This document shows, in pieces, positions 16,792 to 23,575 of a DNA stretch of 43,952 nt. The DNA comes from Anaerolineales bacterium. Its GTDB lineage: Bacteria; Chloroflexota; Anaerolineae; Anaerolineales; UBA4823. The stretch is taken from positions 1 through 43,952 of the forward strand of contig PQAL01000026.1 in assembly GCA_003105035.1 (NCBI GenBank). Reading direction: 5' to 3'. How positions within the stretch are numbered: the first letter of the stretch is position 1; each line of letters starts with the position of its first letter. The translations under genes were made by a program, and so were the position numbers. The notes beneath the pieces were generated by a model that had not been told where the DNA came from, did not search any database, and saw nothing but the letters and a program-made list of their open reading frames with translations.

Positions 16792-18120
16792 ATGATCATG
16801 CGAATGAAATTATCGTGTGTTGCACTCGTCTTTATTTGTTTTGCTACCGCATGTGAGCCACTTCAAACACCTGCGGCTACACCTGCCTCATCAAGCACCT
16901 TGATCATACCGCCCACGCGCGAACCGACATCGACCATACTTCCCACCCAGACCCTCGTTTTTCTCCCTGAACCAACCAGCACTGCCACGCCACAGCCTCA
17001 GGAGATACCATTTTTCCAGCGCGTAACTTCACTGACCGATCATCCACTGAACCCTTACATGGATTTGCAAGTGCGTGCCCTGGCGGAAGGTTCTTTATGG
17101 ATCATCACTAACCAATCAGTCCTGCGTTGGTACGACCAGAAATGGGAGGAAATACTATCAGAAAGTAAGGATTTCCTTGCTGCAGTGGATGATAGCGGCC
17201 GCTTATGGGTTTTACGTCAAGACATGAGCAAGATTGATGCCTGGCAAGCTGGGAAGTGGATGACCTATGGCGCTGAAAGCGGTTGGACGGATCCGGTTAG
17301 TTCACCGACGAACTGGTGGGCACCTATACCCTGGAGTTTGTATAACGATGCTGAAGGCACCCTTTGGGCACCGATGGCTAGAGACGTCAGGGCATTTGAT
17401 GGTAATAGATGGACTGTTTACTCCCTGACAGATATGGGGTTTGCACAGCCAGATATGGAAGACATCAGTATCGTTCATAGCCTCGCCACGGCTAAAGCTG
17501 GTGCAGAAGTGTGGGTAGGCGAGTGCTATTATTCAGGACCAGGCCCAATGGGTGGCGGTGGGGTGCGCTGGTTCGATGGAAAAATCTGGCAAGCAGGGAA
17601 TATCCCAGATGGCGCCACGTGCGTCTCTACTTTACAAGAGGACCTTGCTGAGAACGTTTGGCTTGGATCTTACGGAAGTATCTGGCGCTTCGAACACACC
17701 ACACAATCTTGGACTGAATATCGCCTGCCAAAAGAGTTGCTATTCGATTACAACTTCGCTTACCCTCAACAACTCATCATCGACCGGGTCGGTGATGTGT
17801 GGGTGATTATGCAAATGTGTGGCGGGGCAAGCTGCAGCGGTCTATCTAATCTTTACCGGGTGCACAATGGGGAATGGTCGTTGGTCATTGATGCACAGTC
17901 GTGGTCCTCGCAGAAAATGCAACTGGCACTGGATAGTGGAGGACAGGGTTGGCTTTTTGGAGATGGAAATGTATTTCAGCTTGAAGGAGGATCCGCAATA
18001 CCTGTTGCTTCCATTGAGACGCGTGGCATTGGCGTCGATCCTGACGGTAGGGTATGGGTAATCGCACAGATCGGAAATGACCTCGCTCTGTTGTTCTTAA
18101 ATCCTCAGGGGGAGGAGTGA
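16792..18120 (+). CDS. Propeller-repeat lipoprotein
   Basis: A 442-residue lipoprotein. The signal peptide ends in a lipobox F-A-T-A-C, so Cys21 would be lipidated. Residues 22-75 are a Thr/Pro/Ser-rich linker, typical of cell-surface tethers in this phylum. The rest (about 80-442) contains repeated blade-like segments with aromatic pairs and G-x-x-W/V-x-I/L patterns (DDSGRLWVL, DAEGTLWAP, DRVGDVWVI, DPDGRVWVI) resembling the sensor propellers of hybrid two-component proteins. No kinase part is attached, so it is likely a surface binding or scaffolding protein. Three in-frame ATGs lie within the first five codons; the first is used here, and a GGGG stretch precedes it. Confidence 0.75.
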   Translation: MIMRMKLSCVALVFICFATACEPLQTPAATPASSSTLIIPPTREPTSTILPTQTLVFLPEPTSTATPQPQEIPFFQRVTSLTDHPLNPYMDLQVRALAEGSLWIITNQSVLRWYDQKWEEILSESKDFLAAVDDSGRLWVLRQDMSKIDAWQAGKWMTYGAESGWTDPVSSPTNWWAPIPWSLYNDAEGTLWAPMARDVRAFDGNRWTVYSLTDMGFAQPDMEDISIVHSLATAKAGAEVWVGECYYSGPGPMGGGGVRWFDGKIWQAGNIPDGATCVSTLQEDLAENVWLGSYGSIWRFEHTTQSWTEYRLPKELLFDYNFAYPQQLIIDRVGDVWVIMQMCGGASCSGLSNLYRVHNGEWSLVIDAQSWSSQKMQLALDSGGQGWLFGDGNVFQLEGGSAIPVASIETRGIGVDPDGRVWVIAQIGNDLALLFLNPQGEE

Positions 18121-18849
18121 CGATCTGCCGACAAAGTTTATTACTGTAAACACCGCAGATTTTCGCAATATAGCCCCAGTATGGGTTTAGCTGGCTGCAT
18201 CAGCTCGGTTGGACGATCAAGGCGTGGCCTGGATGCATAAGTCTCCACGAAGGTCCATTCGGATTCAGCTTTGCAATCCTCGCTTATCAACGACTGCAAA
18301 CTCCTTATGACATTCGGGAGTACATGCGGGATCATATTAGACTGAGCACAAGATAACGCCCAACTATATCATCTGGGAAGTGGCCTGCTGTATGTCTGAC
18401 TCCACAGTAGTGCAGGTGTTTTACCTTAATCTTCTCTACTAATCGACTTGAGAGTTTTCGTATCCGTGTCATCTTCAATATCTATAAATACTATGCATAA
18501 TAGCTGACATATAGAATATCAGTCGATCTTATACTTCTCGCTTTATGATATTTGGCGAACTCCCCACTTTTTGGATTGGAAAATCATGTCGTGTCCGACC
18601 TGAGGACCTGATTCAATATATTGAAACCAATAAATATAAGATGAATCAATATTTTGAGTAAAAGTGTAAACCAACCCACAGCCCTTTCTTCATAATTTCA
18701 CTCAGAAAGGGCTGTGGTACGAAGTGACAGGTACATACCAAGATTTGATTAGGAAAGGATATTTCAATTTTTGTATTAAGCTTTTTTCTTTATGATTCGA
18801 TTCTATTCCGAACCTGATTTCATTGCTATCATGTCCTTTATGCTTACTG
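18121..18849. other. Gene-free spacer between convergent genes, 729 bp
   Basis: No reading frame with coding-like composition is seen; the central part (18440-18660) is AT-rich. The only clear structure is the long hairpin at 18676-18717. The region may hold decayed sequence, but no homology could be recognised. Confidence 0.5.
18676..18717 (-). terminator. 14-bp perfect hairpin between convergent genes
   Basis: The arm CCACAGCCCTTTCT (18676-18689) pairs perfectly with 18704-18717, around a 14-base loop. It lies 133 bases beyond the end of the - strand lipoprotein gene. On the - strand it is followed by a moderately T-rich tract. It is probably the end of the long leftward operon. Confidence 0.6.
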
Positions 18850-19473
18850 TTACCTATCAACCTCGATACGCTCCACAAGAACCTGCGAGCCATTGCAATC
18901 AGGTACATTGCTGAGAAGTGTGCCATAAAGATGCACGACCTTACCACTGTCGCGCAGTTCTACAATCTGGGATTCGATTACTGGATCTCTAGAATCGATG
19001 CCAAAATAAATGACCTGCCCCAGATCCTGCCGCTCGAAGCAATCATCATACTCCGCGCCTGGTGCGTTGCTCTTGATGACGCCCCACCAATCTGCTAACT
19101 CTTCAGTAGTACCGGGTGGCATGTAACCGCCCGAGGCATTTCCTCCTGAACCGCCACCACCTGCTTCTGTGGTTACCTCAAGGGTTGTAGTAGGTGTTGG
19201 TCTATTTTCCACTGCAGGACCGCACTCTCCTCGGTAATAGGCCCACTCGTCGCAGCTGCTGCCATCCGGAAAAATACATACTCCGCTTTGGCTACCATCG
19301 GCTGCCGTTTGAATCTCAAGTTCGTTGCCGTTTTGCTCGCAATAGACCGAAGCAGGATTCGGCATATTCACCTGAGGCATGTCCGTCGCTGTAGGTGCAG
19401 GTATCTGGACCTGCGGCGCCGTGCAGGCTGCCAGTGCTAACAAAATGATTGTGAATGAACAGATTCTTTTCAT
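18850..19473 (-). CDS. DUF333-containing lipoprotein
   Basis: A 207-residue lipoprotein: short signal peptide with lipobox L-A-A-C (Cys17), then a Pro/Thr linker. A DUF333 domain (about residues 40-85) has the conserved pattern NPASVYC, G-V-C-I-F-P-D-G-S-x-C and E-W-A-Y-Y-R-G-E-C, with its Cys pairs intact. A Gly/Ser-rich linker follows, then a C-terminal 90-residue domain (ELADWWGVIKS) that looks like a small beta-barrel. DUF333 is found in secreted and haemolysin-like lipoproteins of unknown function. The mosaic lipoprotein at 36234 carries two more copies. It is the last gene of the leftward set behind MalT-type regulator 2. Confidence 0.8.
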   Translation of the reverse strand: MKRICSFTIILLALAACTAPQVQIPAPTATDMPQVNMPNPASVYCEQNGNELEIQTAADGSQSGVCIFPDGSSCDEWAYYRGECGPAVENRPTPTTTLEVTTEAGGGGSGGNASGGYMPPGTTEELADWWGVIKSNAPGAEYDDCFERQDLGQVIYFGIDSRDPVIESQIVELRDSGKVVHLYGTLLSNVPDCNGSQVLVERIEVDR

Positions 19474-19521
19474 TTTTTCCTTCTTTCTGTTGTTTCAGGT
19501 TTGGTGTAACTTGTCTTTTAG

Positions 19522-20463
19522 CTAATGCTGCACACTGATGACGACATTTCCCTTTTTGTGTCCTTTTTCGACATACCTGTGCGCCTCAACCATCTGGTCC
19601 AACGGATAGAGTCTATCAATGACCGGTTTTATCTTTCCCGCTTCAATCAGCTCTTTGACAGAAATTAAATCTTCAATATATAACTTTGGTGTCCCCTCAT
19701 CGACTGATATGTATTTCCCGGCTGGGGTTAGCGCTTTTTTATACTGTAGTTTTGAGCTATATCTTTTTCCAACGGCATCAAAGATAAAATCATAAGATTC
19801 TCCTCTATTCGTAAAATCCTCTTTTGTGTAATCAATTACCTTATCGGCTCCCAGAGATTTCACGAATTCTAAATTTGTGGTACTGCATACCCCGGTAACT
19901 TCCGCCCCAAAGTACCTGGCAAGCTGTACCGCAAAAGTACCTACCCCTCCAGAAGCTCCATAGATGAGAACTTTTTGTCCTTTCAGGATATTTCCTTTCT
20001 TCTTGAGAAAATTCAATGCTAAAGTTCCTCGGGAAGGAACAGCAGCAGCTTCCTCATAGGTTACATTGGACGGTTTTAATGCCATAATACTGTCTTGTGG
20101 CATGCACACTCCGTCTTCTGGCAGACAAGCGTACTCGGCATAAGCACCAAAACGCTTGCCGGTAAGTGCAAAAATTTGGTCACCTTTTTTAAATCGTTTT
20201 ACATCTTTGCCTATTGCATAAATTTCTCCGGCTAACTCTAACCCTAGTACAGGTTTTCTTGGTCTTCTGAAACCAATAAATATGCGCATGGGGATCCATA
20301 GCAAGATATTTACTTTACCACTTCGAACTATACAGTCAGAAACTGTCACTGCTGCTGCATGAATTTTTATCAATACTTCATTGTCCTTGGGAGTAGGTTT
20401 TTCCACCTCTTTGAGCTGAAGAACCTCCGGCGGTCCGTATTTTGTGCATACAATTGCTTTCAT
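19522..20463 (-). CDS. NAD(P)-dependent quinone oxidoreductase-like enzyme (MDR superfamily)
   Basis: A 313-residue cytoplasmic enzyme. The start at 20463 follows a GGAAAGG site; the longer frame from 20514 overlaps the previous gene. The N-terminal GroES-like domain begins [15 protein letters not shown], and the Rossmann domain carries the NADPH-binding YGASGGVG motif at residues 168-175. The Cys/His ligands of catalytic zinc are absent, placing it with the zinc-free quinone oxidoreductase/enoyl-reductase branch, which reduces quinones or activated C=C bonds. It follows a set of membrane-protein genes and is probably co-transcribed. The AT-rich, Lys-rich coding differs somewhat from the upstream genes, which may indicate acquisition from a Firmicutes-like source. 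Confidence 0.88.
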   Translation of the reverse strand: MKAIVCTKYGPPEVLQLKEVEKPTPKDNEVLIKIHAAAVTVSDCIVRSGKVNILLWIPMRIFIGFRRPRKPVLGLELAGEIYAIGKDVKRFKKGDQIFALTGKRFGAYAEYACLPEDGVCMPQDSIMALKPSNVTYEEAAAVPSRGTLALNFLKKKGNILKGQKVLIYGASGGVGTFAVQLARYFGAEVTGVCSTTNLEFVKSLGADKVIDYTKEDFTNRGESYDFIFDAVGKRYSSKLQYKKALTPAGKYISVDEGTPKLYIEDLISVKELIEAGKIKPVIDRLYPLDQMVEAHRYVEKGHKKGNVVISVQH

Positions 20464-20500
20464 TTTTGTACCTTTCCTTTTTACTTGATAGTACTCATTT

Positions 20501-21196
20501 TTATTTCTGACCATCAGCTAGGGTTGGTTTCTGATCCTTTACACCCTTAATCAAAAGCCACAAAGTTAGAGAGAGTTCCGCAATAAAACTAACCACCATA
20601 CATGGGTACGATATTACTTCGTAGCCCGGCAAAAGGAAACGCTGAAAAACATATATCAAAAGACCAAAACCATCGGCAATCAACAGTATGCCCAAGATCT
20701 TAGGAAGAAAGCCCGACTTGAAAACTAGATAACCAAGAGGAAAGAGCCAGAAACCATAGGGTATCTGGGCGACAATATATCCATTTTTGTATAAATAGAC
20801 AAATAATATCGCTAGCGCTTGTAGCTGATCTGGCTGGAATACTTTCAAATAGTCAGCTCCGCTCAAAAGCAACAGGCTGGCAAATAGATAAAGCATACCA
20901 AAACACCATATAGCAAACCCACCCAAGTTTAATAACAGGAACAGTAAAGCTATGTTTTTGTCCACCGGTTTTAATAACACGTACAAATACCAGGCCGCCA
21001 TAAGAAAAAACACAACTGAGAATAGACTGATTACAAATCCGATACGAAATAGCGATTCATGAGCCATTATGTGATTGACCGTTACTGGGGCATCCACGGA
21101 TACAAAGCGACCAAACTCATTTCCAATGATCGAAGTTACAATATACATGAAATAGAGGATACCTGCGATTCTTGCGGTCTTATTGATTGAATTCAT
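20501..21196 (-). CDS. DUF4386 family membrane protein
   Basis: A 231-residue protein with six or seven membrane segments. It starts with the family hallmark ([11 protein letters not shown]) and continues with F-R-I-G-F-V-I-S, both typical of DUF4386. The function of the family is unknown; its members often occur near regulators and in operons of small membrane proteins in Chloroflexota and Firmicutes. The start overlaps the upstream gene's stop by 4 bp (21193-21196). A second, diverged DUF4386 gene lies at 21748-22464. Confidence 0.85.
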   Translation of the reverse strand: MNSINKTARIAGILYFMYIVTSIIGNEFGRFVSVDAPVTVNHIMAHESLFRIGFVISLFSVVFFLMAAWYLYVLLKPVDKNIALLFLLLNLGGFAIWCFGMLYLFASLLLLSGADYLKVFQPDQLQALAILFVYLYKNGYIVAQIPYGFWLFPLGYLVFKSGFLPKILGILLIADGFGLLIYVFQRFLLPGYEVISYPCMVVSFIAELSLTLWLLIKGVKDQKPTLADGQK

Positions 21197-21627
21197 TTTT
21201 TATCACCTTTAAATAGTGAATAGCCCGACAGGCCTATGCCTACCAGATATAGAACGCTCTGAAGGACATTCACTTGCCATCTCACATTTCCGACTTCTGC
21301 GGAAGCGATGAAGGCCATCACTTCCACGAAGCCGATCACGAACAGCAATACCCAGAAAGCCCATTTTTGGCTGGCGATCAGGCTTTTTCGGATGATCAAC
21401 CACACCAGCACCGAGAGACCCACCGAGCAAGAGTTGTACAGGATCGTCAGAGCATTGAGCGATGCAATGACCTTGGCATCCAGGCTGGCGATTTCAGATT
21501 TATCAAACACCATCACCAAAAGTGGAGAGTTTGCGTTGAAAATGACGACACTGGACAATATCGCGGCGGCAAGAAGAAAATTGATACCGCTCCAGATTGA
21601 GAGAACTATCGAACCTCTTTTTAGCAT
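21193..21627 (-). CDS. Small four-helix membrane protein
   Basis: A 144-residue protein with hydrophobic segments near 8-30, 48-78, 86-108 and 116-138. An AAGGAGA ribosome-binding site precedes the ATG. No family is recognised with certainty. The last segment runs into a Lys-rich tail, so the C-terminus should be cytoplasmic. It is coupled by a 4-bp overlap to the downstream DUF4386 gene, suggesting the two membrane proteins are made together. Confidence 0.75.
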   Translation of the reverse strand: MLKRGSIVLSIWSGINFLLAAAILSSVVIFNANSPLLVMVFDKSEIASLDAKVIASLNALTILYNSCSVGLSVLVWLIIRKSLIASQKWAFWVLLFVIGFVEVMAFIASAEVGNVRWQVNVLQSVLYLVGIGLSGYSLFKGDKK

Positions 21628-21703
21628 TTTGCTTTCTCCTTATGATGTGTGGTCTCCGCTATTTAAGGTCTATTCCACAAGCTTTATCATTGTGCGTAAC
21701 GGT

Positions 21704-21732
21704 GAGAGGGAGGGCTGAAGATCCTCCCTCTC
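21704..21732 (-). terminator. Intercistronic hairpin
   Basis: A 10-bp perfect stem (GAGAGGGAGG at 21704-21713 with 21723-21732) around a 9-base loop lies 15 bases after the stop of the DUF4386 gene at 21748. No T-run is present. It may partly terminate the transcript or protect upstream mRNA from decay. Confidence 0.5.
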
Positions 21733-21747
21733 CCCTATAGTGCAGAT

Positions 21748-22464
21748 CTATGCCACGCTCAACAGCTCGTTCGTTTCTGATTTCCCATACTTTGAAGCAA
21801 TTACAGACGGATTGAATCCCTTAACGATCAGCCAAACTGCCAGAACCATTTCCTGCAGAAAAATAGGAGCCGCCAGGGGAATGTAGCTGGTAATCCGGTT
21901 TCCGCTGAACAAGGCCAACACGCAAGCCACCATCATCAGGATGATCGCGACGATACCAAAGCCCGACAGCCATCGGGGAATGAGCCGTGATTGGAAGAAC
22001 AGGTAGTAGTACATAAATGCACCCAGGCAGAAGGCGAACACCGCCACCAGCGCGGCGTTGTCGCGTACGCTCACCAACAAATTGCCGATAGCCTGAAGCG
22101 ACGTACGATCGGCAGCTCCCGCTGTTGTGAACTGCTGGCCGAGTGTCAGCAAAGACTGCAGACTCACGAGGCCGACCACGTAAAAGGCTGTCTCAATTGT
22201 CCTGAAGACGACAGATCCGATGGCCAGACCCGCATTCCGCTCCTTCAAGACCGTATACATCACGACGGCTGTGCCAGCACATGCGAAGTACCCGATGAGC
22301 ATGAGCAGCACTCCTGCAGCCACCTGGTTCGTAGGCGCAGATAACGGAGTGAGGTTATCCGCACCAGTGAGGTCAGGTACGAGCGACGAGGCTAGCATGG
22401 GCGCGACAGTTGCAATGATGAAAATCACGCCTGTAAACACGGCAATCTTTCGAGTTGAATTCAT
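21748..22464 (-). CDS. DUF4386 family membrane protein (second copy)
   Basis: A 238-residue protein with about six membrane segments. It opens with S-T-R-K-I-A-V-F-T-G-V and contains a family-like region (VFRTIETAFYVVGLVSL) matching DUF4386. An AAGGAGA ribosome-binding site lies 6 bases before the ATG. It is only distantly similar to the copy at 20501-21196, so the two are old paralogues rather than a recent duplication. It is followed by a hairpin and then the next membrane-protein gene. Confidence 0.82.
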   Translation of the reverse strand: MNSTRKIAVFTGVIFIIATVAPMLASSLVPDLTGADNLTPLSAPTNQVAAGVLLMLIGYFACAGTAVVMYTVLKERNAGLAIGSVVFRTIETAFYVVGLVSLQSLLTLGQQFTTAGAADRTSLQAIGNLLVSVRDNAALVAVFAFCLGAFMYYYLFFQSRLIPRWLSGFGIVAIILMMVACVLALFSGNRITSYIPLAAPIFLQEMVLAVWLIVKGFNPSVIASKYGKSETNELLSVA

Positions 22465-22488
22465 TTTGTATCTCCTTTTTCACTGTGC

Positions 22489-22890
22489 TCAAATAGGTTC
22501 AACTACTGGTTTCCACTTCCAGGCAAACCAGATAATTAGCAACATACACGCCACTTCCACTGTTGCAAAAAACACATAATAAGGACCGTGTCCGCCAGTT
22601 ACAACACCAAAAATATTTATTGCAGCAATAATGCTGGTTACCCAGCGGATTATTTTATAGTTCAATACCCAGGACAGGATAACCATCGCAATCGCAGTTT
22701 CCATTATTATTGCGCCTAGCACCAAACCTCCCGAAGGCAATGGAGCTCCGCCCATTACTTCGCGGATCGCGGATGTGGGATCCATTAAAGAAAGAATATC
22801 CGCATAAGCCATATTGAGTAATACAAATATCCATAACAATGAAAGTTTTATTTTTGGATCTAATCCGGTGGTAGATTTGATTGTCTTCAT
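22489..22890 (-). CDS. DUF6326 family membrane protein
   Basis: A 133-residue protein with four membrane segments. The pattern L-S-x-L-W-I-F-V-L-L-N-M-A-Y-A-D-I-L near the start and the segment G-G-A-P-L-P-S-G-G-L-V are characteristic of DUF6326. The function is unknown. An AAGGAGA site precedes the ATG. The gene ends 24 bp before the following DUF4386 gene, consistent with one operon. Confidence 0.82.
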   Translation of the reverse strand: MKTIKSTTGLDPKIKLSLLWIFVLLNMAYADILSLMDPTSAIREVMGGAPLPSGGLVLGAIIMETAIAMVILSWVLNYKIIRWVTSIIAAINIFGVVTGGHGPYYVFFATVEVACMLLIIWFAWKWKPVVEPI

Positions 22891-23036
22891 TTATTTCTCC
22901 TTGTTTTTTAAAGATATGGATGGGTTCCATTAATTTGGACTTGAATAAAATTGTGGTCGTCACCCGGTTACCGGGGGTTGAAATAGGCTGGAAATGTTTT
23001 CAAAGGCAAACTCCTTTCCAATGCGCTACTATCCAT

Positions 23037-23333
23037 TTACGATTTGATGTCTGACCTATCAGCCTGGACTGTCTCGAGCGTTGTCGAGGGACCGTGTTCG
23101 AGAGGATTGACCGAAATTAACGGCAAACCTAAATCCCGCACTTTTTTCAGCAATCCATGCAACGCGGCTTGGTCAATTACCGGTCCAGTTAAAAGCGTAT
23201 CGCCATTGTCCTCGAGTGTGATGGTCAGGCCTTCAAACCAGGCGGCCCACTTGCCATCAAGGTGTCCCTTGAGGCGAATTTCATAAATACCAGGCCCGTA
23301 ATGATCTTTGGTTGATGCATGTGCCTTATACAT
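23037..23333 (-). CDS. Small conserved protein, DQAALHG-type (paralogue 2)
   Basis: A 98-residue protein. The start at 23333 follows an AAGAGG site; a frame reaching back to 23411 is Cys/Lys-rich and unconvincing. The core matches the protein at 10620-10841: IRLKGHLDG, W-A-A-W-F-E-G-L-T, D-T-L-L-T-G-P-V, D-Q-A-A-L-H-G and R-D-L-G-L-P-L-I-S. It adds a longer N-terminus and a 20-residue polar tail. It follows MalT-type regulator 2, and the repeats at 23415-23473 lie 82-140 bp before its start. The function is unknown; regulated co-occurrence with LAL proteins is the main clue. Confidence 0.82.
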   Translation of the reverse strand: MYKAHASTKDHYGPGIYEIRLKGHLDGKWAAWFEGLTITLEDNGDTLLTGPVIDQAALHGLLKKVRDLGLPLISVNPLEHGPSTTLETVQADRSDIKS

Positions 23334-23414
23334 TCTGCGCCTCTTGATTTTTTTATGTATGAATCTCCACTCATTGCATTCACTCTTATCTTCGCAAAAT
23401 ATATCAATCAATAT

Positions 23415-23473
23415 GGGGAGATGTATTCCCCATGTGTGGGGATTTATGTAGGGATGTATATGGGGATATGTGG
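23415..23473. repeat. 12-bp tandem direct repeats, MalT-box-like
   Basis: GGGGATTTATGT (23438-23449), AGGGATGTATAT (23450-23461) and GGGGATATGTGG (23462-23473) run head to tail with a 12-bp period. A fourth related unit, GGGGAGATGTAT, lies at 23415-23426; its first six bases together with 23427-23432 also form a 6-7-6 inverted repeat. The E. coli MalT box is GGGGA(T/G)GAGG, so the leading GGGGAT is similar. The array sits upstream of the small protein gene and just behind the gene for a MalT-type regulator. A regulator-binding role is inference. Confidence 0.5.
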
Positions 23474-23491
23474 GAGAGGATGCCAGGGAAT

Positions 23492-23541
23492 CAAAAGCCC
23501 TGCCAGGCCAGTATTAAAATGCTGGTTTATCTGGCAGGGCT
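23492..23541 (-). terminator. Rho-independent terminator of MalT-type regulator 2
   Basis: On the - strand an 11-bp perfect stem (AGCCCTGCCAG arms, 23531-23541 with 23496-23506) contains a second inner 4-bp stem and runs into TTTTGA (23492-23495). It starts 35 bases after the stop of the regulator at 23576, a good intrinsic terminator. Confidence 0.75.
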
Positions 23542-23575
23542 GTGTGAAGCCTGATGGGATAATGCTTTAGCGTGG

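Noticed and set aside
18141-18335. 64-codon reverse frame in the 18.1-18.8 kb spacer
   Set aside because: No ribosome-binding site, no domain pattern, and it lies in otherwise non-coding sequence between convergent genes.
22963-22975. Palindrome CCCGGTTACCGGG as terminator of the small protein gene
   Set aside because: The stem has almost no loop and no T-run; it may be a protein site or chance, and it was too weak to annotate.
23415-23473. CRISPR-like repeats
   Set aside because: The units are 12 bp, imperfect and directly adjacent with no spacers, and no cas genes are nearby.
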